A stretch of 64,000 bases of DNA. Source: Alternaria dauci. Lineage: Eukaryota; Ascomycota; Dothideomycetes; Pleosporales; Pleosporaceae. The notes beneath the pieces are model-generated. The model saw nothing but the letters and a program-made list of their open reading frames with translations, was not told the DNA's origin and did no database searches. Location: NCBI RefSeq assembly GCF_042100115.1, contig NC_091277.1:2356001-2420000 (forward strand). The letters are read 5' to 3'. Both the position numbers and the translations under genes were made by a program. Positions 33,645-44,609 of this stretch are shown here, piece after piece. Position 1 is the stretch's first letter; the number at the start of each line of letters is the position of its first letter.

Positions 33645-34047
33645 ACATGCTATTACGGCAGGACCGGCGATAGGAAATGGCAAGAGCTTCATGGCGCAAT
33701 AAATTGGCGGTTAATGAGACCTGCCCTTGACACAGATTGATTTTGGTTTTGGGCATATGGCAGAAGCCGTACCAGGAGTTTTCATCACAACCGCAGCTTA
33801 TTCTCGATTTGAGTAGCGTATTTTCATTACTAGATCATCCAGTAGATACCCAACATACCCAACAATAAACATAATACATTTGAGTCTCATTGTCCGTTCC
33901 TGCCTCCGCCATTGCCTATGTCATCGATCGTGTGATGGTGGCTTGGCACTTCCGTGCTACCCTCCCGCAGCTTCCCAATCATCCCACTCAGTCATCAGCA
34001 CACCATCGCCCAATCATCGTTCTTCATCAAAACAGTCAAAACCAACA
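33645..34047. other. Intergenic, 0.4 kb
   Basis: Same-strand spacer holding the arrestin-like 3' UTR and the TMEM14 promoter. No gene seen. Confidence 0.45.
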
Positions 34048-34477
34048 ATGGCCGAGCATCCTTCCTTCACGTTGGCAGGCTTGTGTAAGTCTCGCAGCGG
34101 GATTCGCGTGTGCGAAAGCTGACTGAAAGGTGCAGTGGCTGTCGGGGGAACTGCGGGTTTTCTCCGAACAGGCTCAAAGCCCAGTCTTGTCGCTGGACTC
34201 GGATTGGGTGCTTCTTATGCTTTTGCAGGTCAGTCCTCCATCACATGCGCATGTGACACCAGCTGACTTTGCGCTCGAAGGCTACCGCATCAAGCGGAAT
34301 CAAGACTACGGTACTGAACTCGCACTTGGCAACAGTGTCATGCTGATGGGTTCGGCGATACCGCGCATCATGAAGACGGGCGGACGCGCACCTGTGCCGA
34401 TTGCATTGGGTGCGACCGGTGCATTGGCGACTTATTACTATCAGAAAAAGGTGCGCGAGTTTAGGTATGGAGTATGA
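34048..34477 (+). CDS. TMEM14-family small membrane protein
   Basis: Three exons (34048-34084, 34136-34228, 34281-34477; introns 51 and 52 nt) give 108 residues, the usual length of the TMEM14/UPF0136 family. Helices are Gly/Ala-rich with small-residue packing: LAVGGTAGFLRTGSKPSLVA, GLGLGASYAFAGY, NSVMLMGSAIPRIMKTG and PIALGATGALATYYYQKK. Family members sit in mitochondrial or other membranes; vertebrate TMEM14C is linked to porphyrin transport, which need not hold here. The ATG was chosen because it alone keeps all three exons in frame. Confidence 0.9.
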
Positions 34478-34551
34478 GCAGGATCTTGGCTCAACCAAAC
34501 GAGGATTCGCATGAGGACGACGACCATGTACGATTACGCAGGAGGCCTCGC

Positions 34552-36033
34552 CTATCCTGCTTCACTTCTAAGTATCAACACTCCACTCCCGTCTTTTTCC
34601 ACCGAGTAGATCCTCTTCTGTGCCCCCTTCTCATCCCCAATGATCTCTAACTGAGGAGTGTGCTGCGCAATCATCATCATACCGTCAAGCTGCACCCACG
34701 GACCCGGCGCCATCCAGTATCGTAGTGTTTGATACATGCCAAAGCAGAAAGTGAGCAGCACAACCGCGAGAATGGCGACCGCTGCCCACTCCCACTTCAA
34801 ACGCGGACTAGATCTATACAGTTGCCACTGAATAGGGTAAGATGAGATCTTCTCTTCAGGTCGAGCAGGCAGAGATGACGGGAGAGGAGACCAGTACTTA
34901 TTGCTCGTGCTGAGGATGTTCTGCAACAGCACACCAAAAACGATCGACAGGCCCATAGCATCGGAATGGACCAAGGGATCAGCCGTCTGCATATTGCGGC
35001 TCATGAGCAGGAATTGGGGTAGCAGCCCTGTCGAAGTAACTAAAGGCGCAAGTCTCGGCATGACATCGCGCGCCTGGACTCCTAATCCACTAGCAACGTT
35101 GAAGTCGCCTGCAGTCGTTGGCTCGTATACGATATTCTGATGCCATTCAGCACCATACCAGTTGAAGCTCAGATCGGGAAGTTCATTATCAACAATCCAC
35201 ACATTGACTGGGTACTTCCCTTGTCGAAACACGCTGGAGCATACGGCACCAGTAAATCCTAAAGGAGAGACTGGTCCAAGATCGATGTTGACTACTGGTT
35301 CAGACGACTCGCTGGCGGCTGGCGGCTGAATATCGATTGACCCCTCCGGGCTCGAGGAGACTATTGGCGTACAGACTGTATTGAGCACTGGTAGCACTAG
35401 CGTCAAGTTACCGGTCCAGCCAACGGACGAAGACGTTGGCTGATGGCCCGTCTTCTTGAGCCAATCGTAGACACTCGTTATCTGCCCATCGTCCGCTGAT
35501 ATCGTCTCGGCTGATCCATCAGAACGACTAAAATCGGTATTGAGTACAGTCCAGCGCTTCCATGGATCTCTGTCCAAACGGTAGTCGTACACATGCCGCC
35601 AACCTTTCTGATTCTCCCTGACCGTTGACACCATATGCGTTAAGCCGACGAAGGTGAGAGAAGCAGACGTACCAAGCGCCCAGTCCCAGGGAGGGTAGCC
35701 TTCCCCTCCGATGTTAGATTGACCGACACCGACCATATTTCCCCAGTCCACGCCTTGCAATAACGCTTTGGGATACTCAATATGCATAATGTCCCGGTCG
35801 CCTGGCGTCGTTCCCCACTTCTCTTCCAAGTTGGGATACCATCGCTTTTTCGGTATCGCAACGGTGTTGATAGCGAGACCCTGCAACATAACCGAGAGAG
35901 ACACGCAAAGACAAAGAGAGAAACGAGACACGCTTTTCCAACTCCATTTCCAATCCGACCTCCGGTACCTTGTGATGAAGCTGACATTCACTCGGATCCT
36001 GCCATCATATTGGACTGAAGCATGTGTCGTGAT
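34552..36033 (-). CDS. Fungal membrane protein of unknown function, 5' end uncertain
   Basis: The main exon runs 36033-34552 and stays open with no in-frame ATG before 35889 (MLQGLAINT). A hydrophobic segment just before that Met (RFSLCLCVSLSVMLQGLAI) looks like a real helix, so the true start is probably further upstream. A canonical 61-nt intron (36034-36094, branch TCTAAC) joins it in phase to an upstream frame ending SEISFQQR, which also lacks an ATG; at least one more exon is then needed and may overlap the divergent gene starting at 36235. The protein has a large loop region with several Cys and Trp and a second helix near the end (WAAVAILAVVLLTFCFGMY). Family not recognised; probably an envelope protein with two or more helices. 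Confidence 0.65.
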   Translation of the reverse strand: MTTHASVQYDGRIRVNVSFITRYRRSDWKWSWKSVSRFSLCLCVSLSVMLQGLAINTVAIPKKRWYPNLEEKWGTTPGDRDIMHIEYPKALLQGVDWGNMVGVGQSNIGGEGYPPWDWALGTSASLTFVGLTHMVSTVRENQKGWRHVYDYRLDRDPWKRWTVLNTDFSRSDGSAETISADDGQITSVYDWLKKTGHQPTSSSVGWTGNLTLVLPVLNTVCTPIVSSSPEGSIDIQPPAASESSEPVVNIDLGPVSPLGFTGAVCSSVFRQGKYPVNVWIVDNELPDLSFNWYGAEWHQNIVYEPTTAGDFNVASGLGVQARDVMPRLAPLVTSTGLLPQFLLMSRNMQTADPLVHSDAMGLSIVFGVLLQNILSTSNKYWSPLPSSLPARPEEKISSYPIQWQLYRSSPRLKWEWAAVAILAVVLLTFCFGMYQTLRYWMAPGPWVQLDGMMMIAQHTPQLEIIGDEKGAQKRIYSVEKDGSGVLILRSEAG

Positions 36034-36234
36034 CTGTAGAACCGTAATGTTAGACTATCTCGTAACTTGAATCCTGGTGATTAGATGCATATACGCGCTG
36101 CTGAAAACTGATTTCCGACCGTGCTCGCCGTGCTTGGGTCGCGACTTCCTGTTTGAGTGCTGGGAGTGCTAGCGTCTCAAGCCTGATCAGTGAGATTCCA
36201 GCACTCACCTTCTTCAACACGTCACACCACAACC

Positions 36235-37054
36235 ATGACAGACCGTACTGGGCGTCCCCCAAATCATCCGAGAGGGCATGTCAGAGCGATGTTGGAAGCC
36301 AGATTGCAGTGCTCCCAGTTGGAGGAAGACCTCAGGTTGATGCGAGAGCGGCGGTACGTGGAGCCGCCTGCCGATGAAGTAATGGAGAAGATATGCGCAG
36401 ATGAAGACCGCGAGTTGGTCAGAAAGGTGATTGGATGGAAGAAGGAATTGGCCAGTGGGCGCAGCGTTACAGACGAGACGGACGCATTTCTCGCCCGCAT
36501 CGCACGAACTCGCGAGAGTGCTCCGCCAACACAAAGCAACGCTAGGTCTGACATGTTGACGCCTCAGACCAGCAGCAGTCTGAGCAATTGCGAGGTAAGC
36601 CAAGCTCCTAAACGGTCTTGCATGTACTAACACTGTGTAGAATGCAGAGAAACGACAGGGCTCCCAGGATATCTCCTCGGACCCTGGGCGAGCGGAGAGG
36701 GTTTCGAGAAAGGACCTTCTGGATACCCGAGAATTGCTCGATTCGCCACTGCCACTCAGTGGACCTGTACAGGCAAAGGGACAGGAAGGCCATACATCGG
36801 GTGATACCTTGGTTGGTCAGGATGTGGAGTCGCTTTCGGTGTCTGCATCAAGGACAGATCTTCGGGGGCAAGGATTGCCAGGAGCTATACGGACTGCTCA
36901 GGGCACAAGGCGGGTACAGAGATCCCGATCTCTGTCCGCGCCTGCAGGACATAGTTCGCGGAGTCTCGGTACGATCGGCACAACGGAGTCGAGGTTCGGC
37001 AGTCCTAGCCAGCTCGGTGGGCATGGTGGAGAAGCGGCATCGGGAGACGACTAG
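36235..37054 (+). CDS. Small disordered hypothetical protein (257 aa)
   Basis: Two exons (36235-36594, 36641-37054; 46-nt intron with a TACTAAC branch point) give 257 residues. Residues 15-95 are charged and helical (EARLQCSQLEEDLRLMRERR, EVMEKICADEDRELVRKVI), possibly a short coiled coil. The rest is Ser/Gly/Arg/Gln-rich and disordered. No domain recognised. The good splice signals and intact frame across the intron support a real gene. Head-to-head with the membrane protein gene on the minus strand, whose 5' exon(s) may overlap it. Confidence 0.65.
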
Positions 37055-38167
37055 ATGTGGGAGACATCGACGACTAGCGTTCCGGGTATGCGCTCGGTAC
37101 GTACCGTCGTGGACAGGAAACATTCGGTCGCTTGATCGGAGTTTCGGGATGGAAATAGAGCAGTGCCGGTGCTTTGCCCGGTACTTGCCGTAGGCCCTTT
37201 GCACATTGGATGTCAGTTCGGTGTAGCATATATGGGAAGTTAAGCCAGCATACTGTACCGTCGGGATTCTTCGGCGCTACCAGTTAAGGCGAGTAATACT
37301 GGGGAGAGCCCGAGTATTTTTTCAGTTGTTGATAATGGATGCTTTTTCGGCTATGTGGTCCATCTCTTGCTCGAGTGCATGTCTGATCCATTTGCGTTGC
37401 CCTGTATTGAGAAATGTAAATCACCCTACAAACAATTATGAATATCATTCAATCATTGCGCTACCGTCATAACGAGTATCAAAAGCTGACCATACAACTG
37501 ACCTGACTATCGTGTCTTCTTGGCAGAGTCTTGTTTCAATCCAGCAACGACAGAGTTGAGCTCGTTGCCGAAACTACCCGCAATAGCTAGATGACGAAAG
37601 CTGCTGACGCCGTCATTTCAGAAAGAGCATTAGCTCCACCAAACAGTTCACGATGAATTTCGTGGGGTTATCAAAAAGTGCCAAACCCGCGACAAGACTT
37701 CGGATGACGCGTTCGGAGGCGCGTTCAAGCACCAGATCTTCAGCACGAGACCAGACTCGCTCGTATATCTCGAGTGTCTAGCATGTGAAGGGGCAAAAGT
37801 GGTATGCGAGCGGCACAGAAGCGGAGAAAAGACCGTACGTATCTTCACACGCGCGACGTGGAGTTGTGTTGGGTGGCGCGGTGGCACAGCCACACGGTCC
37901 ATGATTCGCCATGCTCTGGAGCTCCCAGTGGCTATGCGACAGGCATCCTGACGTAACTTGCAAGCGCCGAAAGTCGAGCAGGTTGCAGATGGCCAGTCGA
38001 CGCCCTGTCGCTTGCATTCCATAAAAAGGTCGCTGCTCCTGCACTCGCACACCAAAATAGAAGATACCCCTCCTGCTCATACCCCCCGAGAGACGCCTAA
38101 TTGCTCCTCTGTCTTCCTCTCTACCTACCAACCCACCTAGATACCCCGCGAGACACACATCGCAAGC
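37055..38167. other. Intergenic, 1.1 kb
   Basis: Between two plus-strand genes. Antisense open frames across 37650-38830 are shadows of the downstream gene or lack domains. The last 120 bases are C-rich leader sequence. Confidence 0.45.
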
Positions 38168-39774
38168 ATGAGCGGACATGGAGATCCTCGATTGCTCTAC
38201 ACGGTCGGGGGCATCAAGGCCTACCACATCCAGCAGGGCGAAGAGAGCCCCCTCACACCGTCTGGGCCGCAGACGCTCTCGCTGCTGATGGTCCCGACCA
38301 ACTCGCCTTTTGCAGATCTCAGCAACACGCGCGGCCAGAACGAAGCGCCCGAAGAAGACTTCTATCTCCACCTGAACCTCCCTCCTGAGCTCGACCTCCC
38401 CCTCCCCGCGACAACACAAATCTACCACCAGCCGCCGCGCAGCTACCTGATACCGCGATGGGACTTGGGCCCAGAGAGCGGCGCCTTTACACGCATTGAG
38501 TTCCCGCCCATCGGCCAGGGCTCGACATCGGTCACGCAGGAGGACGTCGACACCTTTGAGACCATCTTGGCGCAGTGCACCGCCTTCCTCGAGCGTGCGC
38601 AAGCTCCCCAGCACGAGAAGGGCAAGGGTGACGTCAAGGCATACAACCCCCAGGACTACCGGCCAGGCGAGGGCTACGTGGGCACTGGCAACAACGGCGA
38701 GGTCGTCCTGGTCGACGAGGAGAATGGCAGCGTCGTCGGTGAGCTGGCCGAGGGTGCCATGATCCATGCCGACCCAGCTTTGAAGCAGGGTTCCAAGAGT
38801 ATGTTGTTCAAACCCTTTTTGCGCGTACACATGTCACTCATGCTAACACAGGTAAAGATCCCGTGGAAATCGTCGTCTCCCCAGACGGCAAGCGCATCGA
38901 CATCCGCCCGCTCGAAGAAGACTACCTCGAAATGGCCCGCCATCCTGCCTACAAGGACTCCGGCCTCGTACAGAACGCGGCCGCCGCGTCTCGCCTCGTC
39001 GTCACCGGTTCCAGCTACATCAGCAACATGATGGTGTCGGGCGCGGAGAACTTCATCAACAAGACGAGGCCCAACGAGAAGCCCATGGTCTTCAAGCCCG
39101 CCACCCACGAGCGCGTCCGCAAGATCAACACCCTCACGACCGGTGTCGCTGGCTACTCGGCCAAGACCGTAGGCCAACTCACAAAGTACGCTCAGAACGC
39201 CGCGGCGGGAATGGCAGGCCACAAGAAGACAAACGCCAAGAGCGTGAACCCAGATGGCACGCCCAACGCAAACTACAAGCCCGGACTGCTGAACAAGAGC
39301 TTGATCGCCTTCTCCACGGTCGCAGACGGTATCTCGCACTCTGGCAGGCAACTCTTGACAAGCGGTGGTGCAGCCGCCTCTGCGGCAGTCGGCCACAAGT
39401 ACGGCGCCGAAGCAGGACAGATCACGACTAACCTCGCTGGCGGCGTCAAGAATGTCGGTCTGGTCTATATTGACGTTACCGGCGTAAGCAGGAGAGCGAT
39501 CATCAAGTCTGTGGCCAAGGGCATGGTTGTCGGCAAGGTCAAGGACAAGAAGGGCAATGAGCAGACTGTGCTTGTTGGTGGTGGCGACGGCGGCACTGTC
39601 ACGCCAGGCGACTTGAACCTGGGCGTGTCGAACAATAACGCTCCCCCTAATCAGAGTTCTAGTGCAGCGCCTGGTGGTCAAGTGAGCTTTGGGGGCCCGC
39701 CGCCTAGCTATCGGACAGGCGTAGGCGAGAGCCTTGAGGGACAGCCAGCATACTATCCACAGGAAAAGAGGTAG
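38168..39774 (+). CDS. Senescence/spartin-domain protein
   Basis: Two exons (38168-38798, 38852-39774; 53-nt intron) give 517 residues. The N-terminal part (about 1-120) is a beta-rich region as in spartin-like proteins (LLYTVGGIKAYHIQQGEESP, SYLIPRWDLGPESGAFTRIE). From about 255 to 440 is the senescence domain: SRLVVTGSSYISNMMVSGAE, then many Gly/Ala-rich helices (SAAVGHKYGAEAGQITTNLA, GGVKNVGLVYIDVTGVSRRA) and KSVAKGMVVGKV. The tail is Pro/Gly/Ser-rich and ends with tyrosines. Spartin and plant senescence proteins bind lipid droplets or membranes; a role in lipid droplet or membrane turnover is likely but not shown. GC-rich, with strongly C-ending codons, suggesting high expression. Confidence 0.9.
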
Positions 39775-42485
39775 AGTGAAGTCATGGGCTTATGATGGTA
39801 TGAGGTATGACATTACGATATAGGGCGATTGGCATCGCGGGTGGAGAGCATGCTGTGGTACTTTTCTTTCCTAGTTCGTCGAACGCTGTCGACAGTTTCT
39901 AGCGATATACACATCCAATGGCCGATTGTTCGCAATACTATGTCCTCTCCTTCCCGCGTCTTCTCTTCCTTCCATTTCGCCTCACTGCTCACGACTCGCC
40001 CCACTGTTTGTCACGAGCCGAAAATCTCTCCGAGTTGCTCGAGTGTGAAATTACAATGTTACATCAGCGGCAACCTCGGCTGCCAACCAACGCGAACAAA
40101 CACATCCGTCTGCGCGCAAAAACAGACTAATCACCATTATCAATCCCCAAAGACGGCAAAGCAGCACTTGTACAACGCCTCCTCAACAACTACATCCAAG
40201 ACAGCAATCTCGCTATGTCGATAATGTTAAAGTGCTCCCCTTTACAAACGTTAATCGTACCGACTTCTCCGAACTCCGCGGAACGACTATGCTCCGGATT
40301 TCTCGGGAAACCTGACACCCAGAGCCCGAACGTAGGATCAAGAAGCTTTCTGGGAAGAGGGTGTAAGCAAATATGCGGTCGTTTGTCAAGCCGCCCGCCC
40401 AACAAGTCTAGGTTTGGTAATGCCGTCCCTCCCCTTCCCCGGCCGGCGAAAAGGTGAGCATGACGGTGACGACGGGGGCCGGGGCGAGTACTGTAACTCT
40501 TGTCTGCTATGCTAAAGGAGAGTAGGTATTATTGGTAAGTGGGGGAGAAGGCGCGACGATAAGGTCTGGGAATAGCGAGTATGGGCGGATGATCCCGTTA
40601 GACCGCGGTATGTACGATCATCTAGGCTATTGATTCTAGGAGTTGGCATGTGTCAAGGTTTGGGCTGTTAATGCTATAGGATGTGTGCTGTAGAGGATGT
40701 ATATGTGATCGGAATATGCCGGAGCGATGGGCTTGAGGGTATAGGTTAGGTACACGGGCTGATAGACGGGGCGTAGCGATCATGTCGGTTAGATTCTGGT
40801 GGGCTAGATGTGATCGCATCTGGCATGATAGACATATTACTTGGTAGTTTGATATCAGACTTGATCAACACGGTAGGTATGCGACGGAATGCTCGCCGTC
40901 GACTGTTCCAGGCGGCCACAGCGCGAGTATCACATTATGCAGCACTCGCCGAGTCGATAGTCTGCACGAGAAACTGGCCGTTGTCTATATGACACGCTCG
41001 GTATGCCACACAATGTTCCGCCACCGAAGCCGGCGAGGAACGCAATACGACTCGTATGTGCCCGTCAACACCTGCAGTGTTATGTTTCAAGTTATATATA
41101 GTCCGTGCTCCCCTTGACCAGCTTACCTTGACTCAACTCTGCAACCTACTTTGCTGACTTGCATAATGCCCAGTCAGGGTCGTCAGGGTGTTTGTGTCGT
41201 TCGAGATGCCAATTCTCCGATACAATGCCGTTGGATGATCTGTGACACAGGTGTTCTAGATGGTGTAGGCGAGGTGACGGTAATGCGCGTGGTCTTGGCG
41301 GCGGTTCGGGGTTATGGGCGTATGGGGGTTAGGATGGACGTGAGAGTGGGATGGCTGACCGATTGTCGAGATTGCAACGGCTGGGTGACGTATGCTGTGC
41401 TGCGACTGTTTCGTTTTCTCTTGACTTGCTTCCTTTTTTCTGAGTGCATCCTGATGGTTGCGTATGGCGTATGTGGCGGGCAGGGGAAGATGGAATAAGT
41501 GAATTGAGCTAGTAATTGCTGTTTCGTAGTTGCGGAAGGTGCAGGCCGGCTAGGTAGCTCAAGGACAAAAGCAGAAAGAAGTATAGAGCTGGCAGGCGGC
41601 TGATAGGCACAACGTTGTTTTTCTTTCTTCTTCGTATGAAGGCGTCTTACAGAATATTAGTTTTCCTGTAGCTCGTATCCGTCATCCTAGACTTTTTGCA
41701 ACCTCAAACTTGTTCGTTGAGGCTGCTTGCCCTTGCAGACCGATGAACAGCAGCCGCGGCAACCCACTTTGCTGTATTGCCTACCTCAAGAACACCGATA
41801 TGAACTACACGTATGCGCAGTCGACAGGACTACTGAGAAAAGCACAATCGCAGCTTCCATCCGGCCCTACATCCGACAGTTATCGTTCACGCGATATGAC
41901 CCGTAGTCGCTGTCGTCGTCGTACACCCTCTAACCGCCTTTGCTACACCTGCATACCAGCCTCATTTTTCCACCGCTGATCGTGCATATCGCCGCATCGC
42001 GCGTGCGACGTGCGACGTACGTCACGCATACATATGCTGTCCTGCCCAACGATTGCAGTCCACGATCGAACCGTCGCGCAAGCATCGTACGTGTAAATGA
42101 AACTCGACAAGCGCTGCATGCGATGATTTTGTTCCGCAGATACCATCTCGTGATGCCGAGGGTTGCAGATGATGATGGATGAGTGCGCACGTGCAAGGTA
42201 ATTGGCAGTAGAACAGCGCCGACCGTTGCGCCGAAAGGGTCTCTGTGGAGATGTTTCTCCACGGCGGGCTGCGATGCGATGCCTCGATCGTTGGTGATAA
42301 CTGGGGAAGGCCGATCGAGTGGAGCGGAAGCGAGCTACTCGTCCAGCAAGCAAGCCAGCACGCAGGTCATCCCGCTGCCCAACGGACGGCTGCGAAAACA
42401 AACGGGTTCAGGTTTCTTATTTCAGCTTCGTGTGTGAGGCGGACGGACAGGACGCGCCGTTGTTCGGGAAGTGGGTGTTGGGCTG
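39775..42485. other. Gene-poor region, 2.7 kb
   Basis: No domain-bearing frame on either strand. A plus-strand ORF at 41166-41498 (110 codons) follows a TATATATAG element near 41092 but has low-complexity, Val/Gly-rich translation; I did not call it. Short CGTGCGACGT-type repeats occur near 42000. It may hold a non-coding transcript. Confidence 0.45.
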
Positions 42486-42492
42486 TATAAAG
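42486..42492 (+). promoter_or_regulatory. TATA box before the micropeptide ORF
   Basis: TATAAAG, 144 bases before the ATG at 42636, followed by a CT-rich, TTCC-containing leader. Its spacing fits a promoter for the short ORF or for the oxygenase gene further on. Confidence 0.4.
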
Positions 42493-42635
42493 AGAAGCAA
42501 ACAGCGTGTTGTTTCCTTTTCCTCTCTCCATATCGAGTTACCTTGAAGAAACAATAATACCTGCTCTTTACCAATCACAACGGTTCCTCCACACACATTC
42601 CTCTTCGAGACGAACGCCCACTTCACCTCACAATC

Positions 42636-42725
42636 ATGATCTTCGAAGCCCTCAGCATTCTTGTCATCGGCGGCTTGAAGCTCACAGCTGTTGGTCTGGC
42701 GTTCAAATGGATGGCTCGTTATTAG
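42636..42725 (+). CDS. Candidate 29-residue membrane micropeptide
   Basis: The ORF starts in a strong fungal initiation context (ACAATC before ATG) and encodes 29 residues: an acidic-capped hydrophobic helix (ALSILVIGGLKLTAVGLAF) and a positive C-terminal end (KWMARY). This is the size and shape of a single-pass membrane micropeptide such as yeast Pmp1/Pmp2, though I see no direct similarity. A TATA element and a pyrimidine-rich leader lie upstream. It could instead be an upstream ORF of the oxygenase transcript, 320 bases before that ATG. No domain evidence is possible at this length. Confidence 0.4.
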   Translation: MIFEALSILVIGGLKLTAVGLAFKWMARY

Positions 42726-43044
42726 AAAGTAGGCATCTCTACAATCTGCTCTGCCAAACAAAACGGCAAGAAGTGAAGCGAGGAGTTTTGCCGTTACAGG
42801 GAACCAGTTCCTGCGGCCAGCCAGAAGGACGGGGGCTGTTGGTGTAATTGCCCCGCTGTATGGTGTGAGGCGGGGTAGCTCGACGGACCACAAGGCAGGA
42901 GCGACAACGGAACAGGGCCGCGATCTACACCCACGAAGGACAACAATAACAACATCAACGCTGCACTCCACTGCATCAAAGGCACTGTCGCATACCGGCG
43001 ACACGTACTATCGCTTCGTCTCGTCTTTCACATACACCACAAAC
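42726..43044. other. Leader region of the oxygenase gene
   Basis: The last 150 bases before 43045 are CA/CT-rich and look like a fungal 5' leader. No gene seen. Confidence 0.4.
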
Positions 43045-44609
43045 ATGGCAGAGGTGCCACAGACCTTCACGACTCTACCCATCCTCCCGCTCAGTGCGGC
43101 CCTGGACCCCGCCACGAAACCACAGTTTCTACAAGACTTGCGCTCTGCTTTGTTGAACGTCGGCTTCTTGTACCTGAGCGAAACAGGGTTGCCCGAGCAG
43201 TTGATTCAAGATGTGATCAAGGAGTGCGGGCTGTTCTTTGAGCAACTGCCGATAGAAGAAAAGGAGCGGATTGAAATGAAAAACGAGAAGAGCTTCCTGG
43301 GATGGAGTAGGGTGAGTTTGTCATTAGTTCATATCCGTTCATATTTTCAGGTCCTGGACGATGGTTGTGCAGTTATGACAATGGTCTTGTTAGAAGCTAT
43401 CGCTATGCTACGCTATGCAGGGTGTAAAAGGAAATCGATCTATGAAACTATGATACAAGAACCGAAGCAACAGAAAGGCGACGAATACAAACCGGCCGTG
43501 ATCCCATAACGCGTATGTACAATAAAAGTCCAACGCCCTCAGACATAACGCCAGTTGCAAAAAAACCAAAATCACCCGGGTATATCCCAAATACACGACG
43601 CCAACATTATGCACTCGAAGGCCGTTAACTTGCGCTCGCTCACTCCTGCCATTACTTGTTCCTCCTCTTGCTCAAAAACACTTTTCTTTTTTGTTCCGAC
43701 TCGTCGTAATGCATGCTGACAACACTCCACTCGTAGCTTGACAACGAAACCACGGCCTTCAATCCAGATCACAGAGAACAACTCGATCTTTCGACTCCCC
43801 ATCCCGTACCAGGACCCGACACACCGCTGTACCACAATCTTCTCGCACCAAACCAATGGCCTTCGCCCGAGCATCTACCGTCTTTCCGCCCAGTGTATGA
43901 GGACTACATACGTCGCATGTCGCACATCTCTACGCTCTTCACGTCGTTGATAGCAGAGGCTATTGGCCTTCCCTCTACCGCATTTGACAAGTTCTTCGAT
44001 CGCGACCAGCAGCACAAGCTCAAGATAGTCAAATACCCCGAGGTCGATGTACCGGATCTGCCAGCTGGGGCGAGCGAGATGGACCGCAAGAAGTGGGAGA
44101 TCAAGCGCCAGGGCGTAGGCCCGCACAAAGATAGCATGTTGACCAGCTACCTGTTGCAGGCTTCCGATCAACTCGGGCTGCAAGCACAAAATGCAAAGGG
44201 TGAATGGATAGACTGCAAGCCGATCCCAGGCACCCTTGTCGTGGCAATCGGCCAAGGAATGGAGGCTCTGACAGACGGTGTCTGCGCGTCAACCACACAC
44301 CGCGTCCTCAGTCCGCGCAGAGGCGAAGGCGCGCGCTACTCGGTCCCCTTCTTCCAGGGCGTAAGCTACGACGCGCAATTCGAGGCCATGGACGTGCCTG
44401 GAGAAGTATTACAGCTCAGGGACCAGGCACGCAAGCAGCGCAAGGACGACGTCGAGTTTACGTTTGTCAAGGGCAGATGGGGGCACCTCGGCGAGGCGAC
44501 GTTGATGAACAGGATCAAGAGTCACCCCGACGTTGGAGAACGCTGGTATCCCAGAGAGCTACAGCTGATACGTGCGCAACAGGCAGCCGCAGCAAAGGCG
44601 TCGTCATGA
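43045..44609 (+). CDS. 2-oxoglutarate/Fe(II) oxygenase (isopenicillin N synthase-like)
   Basis: Two exons (43045-43311, 43737-44609) give 379 residues. The N-terminal DIOX_N part (about 10-120) has ALLNVGFLYLSETGLP and FFEQLPIEEKERIEM. The catalytic jelly roll carries the iron triad His219-x-Asp221 (VGPHKDSML) and His277 (STTHRV), and the 2-oxoglutarate-binding Arg289-x-Ser291 (GARYSVPFF). All key residues are present. Family members hydroxylate or desaturate small molecules; the substrate is unknown and no biosynthetic neighbours are visible. The single intron is 425 nt, far longer than most others here, and contains an in-frame stop (43507-43509) and an AATAAA at 43521, so a truncated transcript is possible. 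Confidence 0.92.

Noticed and set aside
37778..38830. Long minus-strand frame of 350 codons
   Set aside because: It is the antisense shadow of the GC-rich senescence-domain gene; codon bias in that gene keeps the reverse frame open.
38674..39681. Minus-strand frame of 335 codons
   Set aside because: Also an antisense shadow of the senescence-domain gene, with no domain of its own.
41166..41498. Plus-strand ORF of 110 codons after a TATATATAG element
   Set aside because: Translation is low-complexity (Val/Gly/Arg-rich) with no domain; kept only as a possible non-coding transcript.
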